A stretch of DNA of 64,000 bases from Pseudoalteromonas sp. UG3-2 (GCF_037120705.1 NZ_JAWLJU010000001.1:62001-126000), one strand, 5' to 3'. Shown: positions 1-9,568, numbered from the stretch's first letter. The notes: generated from the letters alone by a model not told the origin. Program-made: numbers and translations.

Positions 1-3000
1 AATGGTGAAGCTGCGGCAAATGTAAAAGTAACGGTACTTCATGAGCCAACTGGTACGGTTAGCACATTCACAACCAATGAATCAGGTGCTTTCATTGCTA
101 AAGGCTTACGCGTTGGTGGTCCTTATCGAGTACTGCTTGATTCTGACAAATACACCGATACTAGCGTCGAAAACATCTACTTAGAGCTAGGTGAGACGCG
201 TCGCATGACGTCACAGCTAGAGCCGTTACAAATGGAAAAAATCCAAGTAACTGGTTACAAAATTGTACAACAAGCTGGCGGCTCAAGCAGTGTATTTGGC
301 GAAGATGCCATTGCTAATACACCAAGTTTCAATAACGATATTAAAGACATTGCCCGTCTTAACCCATTAGCCAGCATTAACGGCAACGGCGAGCTAACCA
401 TTGCCGGTGGTAACCCAAGAACCAACAGCCTAACTGTTGATGGCATCGGCCAAAACGATGACTTTGGTCTAAACTACGGCGGTTACCCAACAGAGCAACC
501 ACCTGTTGCACTTGACGCTATCGAACAGATTTCAGTTGACGCATCGCCTTTCTCAGCAGCCAAGGGTAACTTTGGCGGCGGTACGATTAATGCCGTAACT
601 AAGTCGGGCTCAAATGAGTTTACTTTCACAGGTTTCTACGAATTTTCTAATCCAGACCTAGCCGGTGAAACTGAGTCTATTTCTCAGGTTTACGCTGACG
701 GACGCCCGGCATTGGATGAAGACGGCCACCGTACCTTTGAAACCACCAAAGCAGATCCAATCCAGTCTGAAAAGCGTTTTGGTATCAGCACCGGTGGTGC
801 CATCATCGAAGACGAGTTGTTCTTCTTTGTAAACTACAATAGCTGGGCTAAAGAGCTGGACATGGATTATGGCTTTGAAGGCTCAGGGGCGGTACATGAG
901 TACAACACCACAGAAGCAAACTATAACGAGTTCTTGTCTATCTTAAACAGTGAGTATGGCTTCACTGATAGCCTAGGTGGCGACCCAGAAGATACTAACG
1001 ACAGTTTACTAGTAAAACTAAGCTGGAACATCAACGAAGCGCATCGTGCTGATTTCACTTATCAGTGGCAAGACGACCAAGACGAGCGTAACTTCGGTAC
1101 TGGTGGTGATACCGTTTCACTTGCGTCAGGCCGTTATATTTACGAAACGTCATTCAATAACTTTGCAGCCAAGTTCTACTCTGATTGGAGCGATGACCTA
1201 TCAACAGAAATTGGTATCGCCTACAAAGACGTATCAAGCGATAGCAAAACCTTCTCTGATATTGGTTCAGTAAAAGTTGAAGAGTATTATCGCGGCCCAG
1301 CTTATCAGTTTGGTACTGACGAGTTCCGTCATAAAAACAGATCAGAAACAGAAAACCTAACCCTTACTTTCGATGGTACGTATTTCTACGGTGACCACGA
1401 AATTAACTTTGGTGCACAGTTCGAAAGCTTAAGACTGTACAACCTGTTTGCAGCTAACTCACTGGGTTCGTGGGAATTCGATAGCCTAGAAGGTTTCGAG
1501 AATCGCGAAGTAGGTAATTACGATGGTGAATACGACTTCTCATATCGCAATGCCTATACCAACGATCCTAATGACACAGCCTACGATGCCAGAAGAAATC
1601 AGTTAGCACTGTACATTGAAGATACGTTCTACCCAATGGACGACTTAGAGCTCACTGCCGGTGTACGTTATGAGCGTTTGTCGTCTGACGATAAGCCAAC
1701 CCTTAACGAAAACTTCCTAAACACCTATGGTTTCTCTAACCAAGAGAACCTAGATGGCCTTGATATCATCTTGCCACGTGTGGGCTTTAAGTATTACGCC
1801 ACTGAGGCATTAACGGTTAAAGGTGGTGTTGGTCGCTTCCAAGGTGGTATTCCAAACGTTTGGTATAACAACCCGTACCAAAACGACGGCATTACCTATG
1901 TAGCCGCAAGCAGCGATGTCATTGCAGCGTACTACTCTGAAAACCAAGCAGATATTACTGCGGTTCCAGATGCAATTAAAAACTCGCTAACGCAAGGCGC
2001 AGGTAGCACAAACTACACCGATCCTAACTTCGAACTGCCTTCAAGCATTCGTGCCCAAGTTGGCTTTGAGTATGATTTTGACTCAGCGTTACTTGGTGAT
2101 GGCTTTAAGTGGACGGCTGAGCTTGCTTACCACAAAAAAGAAAATGAAGCGGTATGGCACAACACCGCCCTTACACCAGTGGGTAAGTCAGCAGATGGTC
2201 GTATCATCTATGACAGCATCTACGAAGGAGAACTTCGCGATAACTTTGACATCATGATGACCAACAGCGACGAAAATGGCCGCTCTGTTATTTTCTCTAC
2301 GGCATTAGCCAAAGAGTTTGATAATGGTCTATATGCATCTGTAAGTTACGCGCACCAAGACGTAACAGAAGTTGCACCTGGTTCATCTTCACGTGCACAA
2401 AGTAACTATAAGCATGCCATCGTACAAAGCCGTAACGTGGATATGGTTGGCCGTGGTTACTACGAAGTTGAGCACAGCTTAAAAATTAACTTACGTTATG
2501 AAACGCAGTTCTTTGATGGCTATGACACTCAGTTCAACGTCTTCTTCGAGCGTCGTTCTGGTCGTCCATTCAGCTACTCAATGGGCTTCTACAAAGATAG
2601 CGCCTTCGGTGACACTAAAGATTTCTGGAGTAACTCAGCATACCTAGCGTATATCCCTACCGGTGCGGATGATCCGAACGTAAACTGGGGTGAGTCAGGT
2701 TTGCAATGGAATGAGCTAGAGGCACTACTTAATCGTGCCGGCATCTCTGAACGAGGCACCATTTTAGACCGCAACACAGGAACACAACCTTGGGTCACTA
2801 CTATGGACTTCAGCTTTAAGCAAGAGATCCCTGGCTTTGTTGACGGCCACAAAGGTCAGTTCTACTTTATGGTAGAAAACTTTGCCAACTTACTAAATAG
2901 CGATTGGGGTGTTGAGAAACGTATGGGTTACTCAGACCAAGGTTTATATGACTTTGGTGGCTTAGACGAGGAAGGTCGTCTAATCTTAGAAAACCGCCAC

Positions 3001-3087
3001 AAGGGCGCAGACGTTCGCAACTATAATCAAATCGTTGCAGGTTCATCAGGCTGGCAAGCTAAGCTTGGTATCCGTTATACATTCTAA
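1..3087 (+). CDS. Oar-like TonB-dependent outer-membrane receptor, 5' end missing
   Basis: The reading frame is open from the first base, so the gene begins outside the window; about 40 codons (signal peptide and first strand) are missing by comparison with the paralogue that follows. Visible order: a carboxypeptidase-regulatory-like beta-sandwich (first ~75 residues, HEPTG and GLRVGGPY motifs), a TonB-box-like stretch EKIQVTG, a plug with TIAGGNPRTNSLTVDGI and NDDFGLNYGGYPT, then a long beta-barrel ending in a terminal Phe (IRYTF), as outer-membrane porins and receptors do. This architecture is that of the Oar/OmpA-related TonB-dependent transporters; in such families the cargo is often peptide or oligosaccharide, but nothing here fixes the substrate. 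An internal ATG in frame at 205 is not the start, because the homologous domain extends upstream of it. It is followed by a strong terminator and a paralogue. Confidence 0.9.
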   Translation, partial: NGEAAANVKVTVLHEPTGTVSTFTTNESGAFIAKGLRVGGPYRVLLDSDKYTDTSVENIYLELGETRRMTSQLEPLQMEKIQVTGYKIVQQAGGSSSVFGEDAIANTPSFNNDIKDIARLNPLASINGNGELTIAGGNPRTNSLTVDGIGQNDDFGLNYGGYPTEQPPVALDAIEQISVDASPFSAAKGNFGGGTINAVTKSGSNEFTFTGFYEFSNPDLAGETESISQVYADGRPALDEDGHRTFETTKADPIQSEKRFGISTGGAIIEDELFFFVNYNSWAKELDMDYGFEGSGAVHEYNTTEANYNEFLSILNSEYGFTDSLGGDPEDTNDSLLVKLSWNINEAHRADFTYQWQDDQDERNFGTGGDTVSLASGRYIYETSFNNFAAKFYSDWSDDLSTEIGIAYKDVSSDSKTFSDIGSVKVEEYYRGPAYQFGTDEFRHKNRSETENLTLTFDGTYFYGDHEINFGAQFESLRLYNLFAANSLGSWEFDSLEGFENREVGNYDGEYDFSYRNAYTNDPNDTAYDARRNQLALYIEDTFYPMDDLELTAGVRYERLSSDDKPTLNENFLNTYGFSNQENLDGLDIILPRVGFKYYATEALTVKGGVGRFQGGIPNVWYNNPYQNDGITYVAASSDVIAAYYSENQADITAVPDAIKNSLTQGAGSTNYTDPNFELPSSIRAQVGFEYDFDSALLGDGFKWTAELAYHKKENEAVWHNTALTPVGKSADGRIIYDSIYEGELRDNFDIMMTNSDENGRSVIFSTALAKEFDNGLYASVSYAHQDVTEVAPGSSSRAQSNYKHAIVQSRNVDMVGRGYYEVEHSLKINLRYETQFFDGYDTQFNVFFERRSGRPFSYSMGFYKDSAFGDTKDFWSNSAYLAYIPTGADDPNVNWGESGLQWNELEALLNRAGISERGTILDRNTGTQPWVTTMDFSFKQEIPGFVDGHKGQFYFMVENFANLLNSDWGVEKRMGYSDQGLYDFGGLDEEGRLILENRHKGADVRNYNQIVAGSSGWQAKLGIRYTF

Positions 3088-3538
3088 TATCTAACACGTA
3101 ATTAGATAATCTCCCAAAGGCCAACTTATGTTGGCCTTTTTTGATTTACACTGATCCTAACCTACTACATTTTGCTTACTTATTCCCACATGGTTCCCTT
3201 AGTTTGTAACTCCCCTTTTAAATAATATATAGCATAACAACTTAGGCTAATTTGTTTCGACATCACTACGTTAACATTTGTAATAATTATGAAATATAAC
3301 TATCATACGCAACGCCCATAAGCGGTCAAAAATAAACCGGTCAATTCAAAAGTTCTTTGTCGAAAATTAAGTGATTTTTGATGAAAAATTAACGTTTCGC
3401 AATGAAACTGACATACGCTACAGTTAAAGTATGGCCGTTCTAAATACTGGTACTGGAAGTAGTCGCTGAAAACCGCACGCTTTCGATACCAAAAAAATAG
3501 TTTTGTATTAAAAACAAAGCCTCACGGGAATCAACATA
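3088..3538 (+). other. Intergenic region between the two receptor genes (about 450 bp)
   Basis: It holds the terminator of the upstream gene and then roughly 390 bp of AT-rich sequence with no convincing reading frame. A weak promoter-like pair, CTGACA at 3408-3413 and TATGGC 16 bases further on, is the best I can point to. The Shine-Dalgarno of the next gene is a modest GGGA at 3526. The length suggests a regulated promoter with operator sites, but I recognise no named regulator motif. Confidence 0.5.
3116..3142 (+). terminator. Rho-independent terminator after the first receptor gene
   Basis: A 10-bp stem (AAAGGCCAAC paired with GTTGGCCTTT) with a TTAT loop runs into six T residues. It lies 28 bases after the receptor stop codon, so the two receptor genes are probably transcribed separately. 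Confidence 0.9.
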
Positions 3539-6500
3539 ATGAAAAATCAACTTCGTAAAAATGCGCTCACCCTAGCCGTTGCAGCTAGCTTAGGAATAAG
3601 TGGATTGGCTAACGCTGCCGATACCTCTTCCTCTGTCAAAGGCCAGATTGTAGGTCCACAGGGTAACCCTGCCGCAGATACAAAAATAATTATTGTCCAT
3701 GAGCCTACCGGTACTCGCCGCGTGGTCTCTACCAATGACTCTGGCAGCTACAATGCTTCAGGCCTTCGTGTTGGCGGACCTTATACTATCACTATTGATT
3801 CAGATAAATTTCGCGACGCTGAACTTCGCAATGTCTACCTATCACTTGGTGAAGCTCGTAAACTTGACCAACAACTTAGTGAACTACAAATGGAGTCTAT
3901 CGTAGTTACAGGTACTCCAATACTCTTTAATTCATCAGCGAATGATACCTATTATGGTTCTGAAGCCATCAAGAATGCACCAAGCATTAGCCGCGATATC
4001 AAAGATGTTGTAAGAAACAACCCTTTAGTGGTAATTCAGCCAGGCAATGACAGTGCAATGACCATCGCAGGTTCAAACCCTAGAACCAACTCCATTACTG
4101 TTGATGGTATCCCTCTAAACGATGATTTTGGTCTTAACTCTGGTGGCTACCCAACACAACGTAATCCCTTCCCTCTTGACGCCCTCGATCAAGTTACCGT
4201 TCAAGTAGCACCTACTAACGCGAAGTCTAGCGGGTTTACTGGTGGTAACGTTGATGCCGTTTTTAAGTCTGGTAGCAATGAAATTGAAGGCAGTGTCTTT
4301 TTCGAAAAAATGACTGACAGCTGGGCTGGAACACCAACACTTGACGGTGAAGAAGTTCCATTAGAATTTGACGAAGAAAATTATGGCTTTTCTGTTGGCG
4401 CTCCAATTTTACAAAACAAACTTTTCTTTTTTGGCGCCTATGAAAAATATGAGTCACCTCAAAGTATTGAGTGGGGCCCGGCAGGTTCTGGAATTGGCGC
4501 AAACGAAACAAACATAACAGACTCTGATGTAGCCGCTGTTCGTCGCATTGCCTCTGAAGTGTATGGTGTTGACAATATTGGTAGCTCTGATAAACAGCCA
4601 CAACTTGAGGATGAAAAATACATTATCAAGTTAGACTGGAATATTAACGATGAACATCGTGCGAACTTTGTTTACATGTTCAATGAAGGTAACCGTACCA
4701 ACAATATGACCAATGATGAAGATGACCTTCACCTAAGTACATATTGGTATAACAAGTCAGAAAAGCTAAATAACTTTAGCACTACTTTGTATTCTGATTG
4801 GACCTATGACTTTTCAACTCAGGTTAGCTTCACAAGCAAATCAGTTGAAACAGGTCAAGTTTCTTTGGACAGCCAGCTAGGTTTGGGTGATATCAGTGTT
4901 AACAACATAGATGTTGATGGTGACGGTACTACAGGTGACATTAGTTTTGGTTCAGATGCCAGCCGCCACTCAAACTCATTAGAAAATGATCTAACCACAT
5001 TGAAGTTTGATGCGACTTATCTTCTAGACGAGCACACTATTGAGTTTGGTTTAAAGTACGATATTCTTGATGTTAAAAACCTTTATCTAGACAGCTCAAA
5101 AGGCGTGATTACCTTTAATAGTCTAGAGGACTTTGAAAACCGTTTAGTTTCTAGATATAACTACAGTAATGGTATTGGTAACAACCCAGATGCGGTAGCC
5201 GCCGAGTTTAAACGCCAAGACTTAGCACTTTATGTGAATGATACTTGGGACTTTAGTGATGAGTTATCATTCACCTTTGGTCTTCGTTATGAACGTTTAG
5301 GTTCAGATGATAAACCAGCCTTTAACCAAACAGTATTAGACAGAACTGGTTTTGATAATACTTACAACCTTGATGGTGCAGATATTTGGCTCCCTAGAGC
5401 TGGTTTCACTTATTATATGAATGACGACGTTACTATTCGAGGTAGCTTCGGCCGTTATGCAGGTGGTAATCCAAACGTTTGGATTTCAAACTCTTACTCA
5501 AATGACGGTTTTAGTCGACAAAACTACTCTAATCAAGACTTCCAAGCACCAACAGGCATACTTAACAGCATTCCTCAAGATGCTCTTGATGGTATCAATG
5601 AAGCTAACCAAGGCTCAGTGTCTAACTTAATTGACCCTAATTTTGATATCCCGTCGCAGTGGACCTACATGTTAAATGCAGATGTTACTCTTGATATTCC
5701 ATATATTGGTGATAACTTTGCTTGGACTACAACTGCAATATACACAGATAAGGAAGACACAGCTGAGTGGGTTAATGCTGCATTGCAAGAAGATGACATA
5801 GTCGGTTACTCTGCAGATGGTGCATTGCCTTTCTACGATACGCGTGAACTTGAAATCATGCTTACCAATGCTGACAAAAATGGCCGTTCAATCATTTTAA
5901 GTACAGGTTTGTCAAAAGAGTGGGAGAATGGCTTTAGTTTTGATGCATCATACACACATCAAGACATTACCGAAGGAAACCCTGGCGGCTCATCAACAGC
6001 ACGCAGTAACTACCGTTACGGTCACTTCCTTGATCATCAAAAAACTCAAATCGGTACCTCTACTTATGAGACTGAGCACCGCTTTGTACTTAACCTAGGT
6101 TACTCAACAGAGTTTATTGAAAATTATAAAACTAATTTCAATTTATTCTTTGAGCGCCGCTCAGGTTCTGCATTCAGTCACTTAACTAGATGGCAAAACC
6201 TAACAGGCGGCCGCTTCTTTAATCAAGACTTAATTCAACCGTCTGGTTTTGGTACTACCTTCGGTGGCAACTACCTTGCTTATGTTCCAACCGCTAACGA
6301 TCCCAATGTATTACGTTATGAAGGTGTAACCGAAGAAGAAGTGTTAAACCACTTTAAAGACATAGGCTTGTCAAACTACGCAGGTGGCTTTGTCGACCGC
6401 AGTGTAGGTAAGTCACCTTGGATTACTTCAATGGATTTATACGTATCACAAGAACTGCCTGGTTTTAGCGCAGATCATAAAGGTGAAGTATATTTTGTAG

Positions 6501-6700
6501 TCAACAACCTATTGAATCTAATCGATTCATCTGCAGGAAAGGTATTTACTCAGGATTTTGGTACTCGCAATGTAATTGAAATGGATATCGATCCACAAAC
6601 TGGAAAATACATTGTAGGCGCACCTAGAACAGGTGACTTCAAGTTTGAAGCTGAAGAGTCGACATACCGCGTGAAGATTGGTGTCCGTTACAACTTCTAA
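3539..6700 (+). CDS. Oar-like TonB-dependent outer-membrane receptor (complete paralogue)
   Basis: A 1053-residue outer-membrane receptor. A signal peptide (MKNQLRKNAL then a hydrophobic run ending SGLANAADT) precedes a carboxypeptidase-regulatory-like domain (about 33-105), a TonB-box-like ESIVVTG (about 118-125), a plug (about 130-250) carrying TIAGSNPRTNSITVDGI and NDDFGLNSGGYPT, and a large barrel ending in Phe (VRYNF). The plug and domain order match the truncated gene upstream, so the two are tandem paralogues. They are clearly diverged in the barrel and in extracellular-loop-like stretches, which suggests different ligands. The start is the only ATG giving a full signal peptide, with GGGA nine bases upstream. 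TonB-ExbBD energised uptake is known for the family; the cargo is unknown. It has its own promoter region and a strong terminator. Confidence 0.92.
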   Translation: MKNQLRKNALTLAVAASLGISGLANAADTSSSVKGQIVGPQGNPAADTKIIIVHEPTGTRRVVSTNDSGSYNASGLRVGGPYTITIDSDKFRDAELRNVYLSLGEARKLDQQLSELQMESIVVTGTPILFNSSANDTYYGSEAIKNAPSISRDIKDVVRNNPLVVIQPGNDSAMTIAGSNPRTNSITVDGIPLNDDFGLNSGGYPTQRNPFPLDALDQVTVQVAPTNAKSSGFTGGNVDAVFKSGSNEIEGSVFFEKMTDSWAGTPTLDGEEVPLEFDEENYGFSVGAPILQNKLFFFGAYEKYESPQSIEWGPAGSGIGANETNITDSDVAAVRRIASEVYGVDNIGSSDKQPQLEDEKYIIKLDWNINDEHRANFVYMFNEGNRTNNMTNDEDDLHLSTYWYNKSEKLNNFSTTLYSDWTYDFSTQVSFTSKSVETGQVSLDSQLGLGDISVNNIDVDGDGTTGDISFGSDASRHSNSLENDLTTLKFDATYLLDEHTIEFGLKYDILDVKNLYLDSSKGVITFNSLEDFENRLVSRYNYSNGIGNNPDAVAAEFKRQDLALYVNDTWDFSDELSFTFGLRYERLGSDDKPAFNQTVLDRTGFDNTYNLDGADIWLPRAGFTYYMNDDVTIRGSFGRYAGGNPNVWISNSYSNDGFSRQNYSNQDFQAPTGILNSIPQDALDGINEANQGSVSNLIDPNFDIPSQWTYMLNADVTLDIPYIGDNFAWTTTAIYTDKEDTAEWVNAALQEDDIVGYSADGALPFYDTRELEIMLTNADKNGRSIILSTGLSKEWENGFSFDASYTHQDITEGNPGGSSTARSNYRYGHFLDHQKTQIGTSTYETEHRFVLNLGYSTEFIENYKTNFNLFFERRSGSAFSHLTRWQNLTGGRFFNQDLIQPSGFGTTFGGNYLAYVPTANDPNVLRYEGVTEEEVLNHFKDIGLSNYAGGFVDRSVGKSPWITSMDLYVSQELPGFSADHKGEVYFVVNNLLNLIDSSAGKVFTQDFGTRNVIEMDIDPQTGKYIVGAPRTGDFKFEAEESTYRVKIGVRYNF

Positions 6701-6722
6701 GAACTGATCTAATATCACATAT

Positions 6723-6750
6723 AAAAGGCCAACCGCGGTTGGCCTTTTTT
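6723..6750. terminator. Bidirectional terminator between the receptor and marR
   Basis: AAAAGGCCAACC faces GGTTGGCCTTTT around a short GC-rich centre, with six T on the plus strand and four A (U-tract on the other strand) on the left. It overlaps the marR stop codon, so it can end transcripts from both converging genes. The core AAAGGCCAAC is the same as in the terminator at 3116. Confidence 0.9.
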
Positions 6751-7201
6751 ATTCCTGTTTGGCTAACTTGCCGTCCAATATTGCCAGTAACTGGGCAAAT
6801 TGCGCCTTCTGCTCAGTGGTAAAGCAGTCTAATAACTGCACCTCCCATTGCCGTGCCAGTGGCGTTAACAAGCGATATAACTCCATTCCCTCAGCCGTTG
6901 CCACCACCAGCTTAGCCCGCTTATCTTGACTGTTTTCAGACAGCGCCACCAACCCGCGCTGTTGCAATTGCTTAATGGCACGCGACACCGTCGATTTATC
7001 CATATTGGCTAAATCGCATATGGCTCGAGCGGTGATCCCTTGGTGATGAATGGTGTGCGACAAAGTACGCCACTGCGGCTGGGTTAATTGTCCTTGCTGT
7101 TCATACACCTGGGCAAAGTCATTGCTCACTTTGGTTGACAGCGACACCAACTGATAGGGAAGAAACTCTTGAATATTAAGCAGTTTTCTATCGTTTTCCA
7201 T
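6749..7201 (-). CDS. MarR-family transcriptional regulator, probable regulator of hmgA-maiA
   Basis: About 150 residues, the usual MarR size, with a winged helix-turn-helix in the middle (ITARAICDLANMDKSTVSRA, then IKQLQQRGLV) and helical dimerisation ends. It is divergent from hmgA with about 110 bases between them, and that gap contains a perfect 9+2+9 palindrome, the kind of site a MarR dimer binds. Control of homogentisate/tyrosine catabolism is therefore a strong inference from position, not something the protein alone shows. Start choice: a GTG at 7213 gives four more residues, but the ATG at 7201 has GAGAG placed five bases upstream and is preferred. The effector could be homogentisate or another ring-cleavage intermediate. 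Confidence 0.85.
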   Translation of the reverse strand: MENDRKLLNIQEFLPYQLVSLSTKVSNDFAQVYEQQGQLTQPQWRTLSHTIHHQGITARAICDLANMDKSTVSRAIKQLQQRGLVALSENSQDKRAKLVVATAEGMELYRLLTPLARQWEVQLLDCFTTEQKAQFAQLLAILDGKLAKQE

Positions 7202-7264
7202 AAGTTCTCTCACACTTCAATGTCATGAAAACTTTACAGCCAGTGTTTCGCCATAACATTGAAA

Positions 7265-7284
7265 ATACTCTCACATGAGAGTAT
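7265..7284. promoter_or_regulatory. Perfect inverted repeat, probable MarR operator of hmgA
   Basis: ATACTCTCA, two bases (CA), then TGAGAGTAT: a perfect 9-bp dyad 31 bases before the hmgA start. The 8-mer CTCTCACA from this site recurs at 7207-7214, next to the regulator's own ribosome binding site, as a possible half-site for autoregulation. The size and symmetry suit a MarR dimer; assignment to the adjacent regulator is inference. Confidence 0.7.
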
Positions 7285-7315
7285 CTTACTATAAAACCTA
7301 AAGGAGTCGAGACCT

Positions 7316-8611
7316 ATGAGCCAAGAATTACAATATCTAACCGGGTTTGGTAACGAGTTTGAAACTGAAGCCTTACCAGGTGCATTACCGATTGGGCAGT
7401 TTTCACCACAAAAAGTAAAATACGACTTATACGCTGAACAATACAACACCACAGCATTTACCGCACCGCGGGCGGATAATCGCCGTAATTGGTTCTATCG
7501 TATTCGCCCTTCTGTGTTGCAAGGTGAGTATGAAGCCATGGATAACGGCTTGCTACGCACGGCGCCAATTACAGAAGCGGTCACTCCCCCTTCAATGCTG
7601 CGCTGGAACCCCATCGCCGTACCAGAAGAGAAAACCGACTTTATCGATGGCCTAGTCACCATGGCAGCGAATGGCAGTGCCAACGCGCAAACGGGTATTG
7701 GTATCCATGTTTATGTTGCCAATAGCTCTATGGCAGGTCGTTATTTTTATAATGCCGACGGTGAAATGCTATTTGTACCGCAAGAAGGTGAGTTATTGCT
7801 AAACACCGAGTGTGGCAAGTTGGCCATCAAACCGGGAGAAATTGCCGTAATTCCCCGTGGCATCAAATTCAGTGTTGAATTGCTGAGCGATTCAGTGCGT
7901 GGCTATATCTGTGAAAACTACGGCCACCCATATATTTTGCCTGAACGTGGACCAGTTGGCGCCAATGGTTACACCAATGAGCGCGACTTCCAGTACCCAG
8001 TAGCCGCTTTTGAAGACAAAGAAGGCGACTTTGAGTTAGTGGCGAAATTCAACGGTAACCTATTCCGTTGTGATATCGGCCACTCTCCACTTGATGTCGT
8101 CGCTTGGACAGGTAACAGCGCCCCTTATAAATACGACCTAGCCCGCTTTAATGTCATGAATACGGTGAGCTTTGATCACCCCGACCCGTCTATTTTTACG
8201 GTGCTAACCTCGCCTTCAGGCACACCTGGAGTGGCGAATATTGATTTTGTGATTTTCCCGCCGCGTTGGATGGTGGCAGAAAACACCTTCCGCCCACCGT
8301 ATTATCACCGTAATATTATGAGTGAGTTTATGGGCCTAATTGAAGGCGTGTATGACGCCAAAGAGCATGGCTTTGTGCCTGGAGGTATGAGCTTACACAA
8401 CTGTATGTCACCGCACGGTCCAGAAGCCGATGTGTTTGAAAAAGCCAGTAACGCCGAGCTAGAACCGCAGCGCTATGAAAATACCCTCGCGTTTATGTTT
8501 GAGTCACGTTACATTATCTCTCCAACTAAGTATGCGCTAGAAGGCAACGAGCGTCAGCCAAACTATGCTGATTGCTGGAAAGGCATTAAAAAATACTTTA
8601 AAGGAGCCTAA
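7316..8611 (+). CDS. hmgA: Homogentisate 1,2-dioxygenase
   Basis: A 431-residue cytoplasmic non-haem iron dioxygenase that opens the ring of homogentisate to maleylacetoacetate, the central step of phenylalanine/tyrosine degradation. The N-terminal [19 protein letters not shown] is the family signature. The C-terminal half carries the iron-site segments [19 protein letters not shown] (His and Glu ligands) and [13 protein letters not shown] (His ligand). The length is normal. A clear AAGGAG lies nine bases before the ATG. It forms an operon with maiA six bases downstream and is divergent from a MarR regulator. The fumarylacetoacetase gene that often sits beside it is not in this cluster. Confidence 0.97.
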   Translation: MSQELQYLTGFGNEFETEALPGALPIGQFSPQKVKYDLYAEQYNTTAFTAPRADNRRNWFYRIRPSVLQGEYEAMDNGLLRTAPITEAVTPPSMLRWNPIAVPEEKTDFIDGLVTMAANGSANAQTGIGIHVYVANSSMAGRYFYNADGEMLFVPQEGELLLNTECGKLAIKPGEIAVIPRGIKFSVELLSDSVRGYICENYGHPYILPERGPVGANGYTNERDFQYPVAAFEDKEGDFELVAKFNGNLFRCDIGHSPLDVVAWTGNSAPYKYDLARFNVMNTVSFDHPDPSIFTVLTSPSGTPGVANIDFVIFPPRWMVAENTFRPPYYHRNIMSEFMGLIEGVYDAKEHGFVPGGMSLHNCMSPHGPEADVFEKASNAELEPQRYENTLAFMFESRYIISPTKYALEGNERQPNYADCWKGIKKYFKGA

Positions 8612-8617
8612 ACTAAG

Positions 8618-9247
8618 ATGTTGAAACTGTATTCTTACTTTCGTTCATCCGCCGCGTATCGTGTTCGCATTGCGCTGAACCTTAAAGGACTAGAGCACGA
8701 ATTGGTCCCGGTTAATTTATTAAAGTCAGAGCAACAAGGCGAGGCGTATCTTAAGGTCAATAACCAAGGATTATTGCCAGCTCTTGAAACCGAGCATGGC
8801 ACCTTAGCGCAATCTTTAGCGATGCTAGAGTGGCTTGAAGAAACGCAGCCAGGACAAGCACTGCTGCCTCAAGACCCTTGGCAAAAAGCCCAAGTACGTA
8901 ACTTTTGCTATGCCATTGCCTGCGATATTCACCCTATCGACAATTTACGGGTATTAAAATACCTGTCGACTGAGCTTGGGGTGAGCGATGAACAAAAGAA
9001 CGAATGGTATCGTCACTGGGTAATTGAAGGCTTTAAAAAGATAGAGCCGATGATAGGTGATGGCCAATTCTGCTTTGGCACAGAGCCAACGCTGGCGGAC
9101 GTTTGCCTAGTTCCACAGGTATTTAATGCGCTGCGCTTTAAAGTGGATATGACTCCCTTTCCAAAAATTAGTCGGGTTTATGAGTATTGTAATACCCTCG
9201 AGGCGTTCCATGACGCCGCACCTGAAAACCAGGCCGACGCCAGTTAA
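8618..9247 (+). CDS. maiA: Maleylacetoacetate isomerase (zeta-class glutathione transferase)
   Basis: A 209-residue glutathione-dependent isomerase converting maleylacetoacetate to fumarylacetoacetate, the step after HmgA. The N-terminal YFRSSAAYRVRIALN is the zeta-GST signature holding the catalytic Ser and glutathione contacts. VNNQGLLPALE and LAQSLAMLEWLEE belong to the thioredoxin-like domain, and the rest is the all-helical GST C-terminal domain. It begins six bases after hmgA with AAAGGAG upstream, so the two are co-transcribed, and a strong terminator follows. The final hydrolase (fumarylacetoacetase) must be encoded elsewhere for the pathway to be complete. Confidence 0.96.
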   Translation: MLKLYSYFRSSAAYRVRIALNLKGLEHELVPVNLLKSEQQGEAYLKVNNQGLLPALETEHGTLAQSLAMLEWLEETQPGQALLPQDPWQKAQVRNFCYAIACDIHPIDNLRVLKYLSTELGVSDEQKNEWYRHWVIEGFKKIEPMIGDGQFCFGTEPTLADVCLVPQVFNALRFKVDMTPFPKISRVYEYCNTLEAFHDAAPENQADAS

Positions 9248-9253
9248 TCATTG

Positions 9254-9283
9254 AAAATAAGGGAGCAATCGCTCCCTTATTTT
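9254..9283. terminator. Bidirectional terminator after maiA
   Basis: A perfect 13-bp stem (AAAATAAGGGAGC with GCTCCCTTATTTT) and an AATC loop. It has A-rich and T-rich ends on both sides and so can serve maiA and the converging small gene, whose stop codon it overlaps. Confidence 0.92.
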
Positions 9284-9512
9284 ATTTAAGTGCACTATAA
9301 ACATGATCGAAGTGATCGATTAAATCCTGACCCAAATCGGTCAAGTAGCCACCGTCGGGGCTGTCGATGACGCCTTTTTCAAATAACCTTTGCGCAGCAT
9401 GCTGTGTTGCTTCTGGCGCATGACTGTGGATTTTTATCCCTTGGTGTAAACTGTTCCTAGGAAACTTTGTTAGTAACGTTAATTCTTCCAACATTTTTTC
9501 ATCAAGTGCCAT
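9282..9512 (-). CDS. Small TIGR02647-family protein
   Basis: A 76-residue acidic cytoplasmic protein. The pattern LDEKMLEELTLL...GIKIHSHAPEATQHAAQRLFEKGVI...PDGGYLTDLGQDLIDH matches my recollection of the TIGR02647 family, small conserved gammaproteobacterial proteins of unknown function. The second half reads like a winged-helix wing (KGVIDSPDGGYLTDLG). No signal peptide or membrane segment. It stands alone between a bidirectional terminator and the divergent DUF1496-like gene. Confidence 0.75.
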   Translation of the reverse strand: MALDEKMLEELTLLTKFPRNSLHQGIKIHSHAPEATQHAAQRLFEKGVIDSPDGGYLTDLGQDLIDHFDHVYSALK

Positions 9513-9568
9513 TGTTATTTATCCTTATTCTTCTATATTCATCTAAAACTCTAGTCTAAAAAATTGTA

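Noticed and set aside
205..207. ATG at 205 as start of the first receptor
   Set aside because: The upstream 204 bases continue the same frame and encode the carboxypeptidase-regulatory-like domain that is conserved in the paralogue at 3539.
3143..3538. Search for a riboswitch or small RNA in the spacer of the receptor pair
   Set aside because: No recognisable riboswitch core, and no terminator other than that of the upstream gene; left as promoter region.
4263..4601. 112-residue minus-strand frame inside the second receptor
   Set aside because: Antisense shadow of the receptor gene; composition rich in Gln/His/Leu and no supporting signal.
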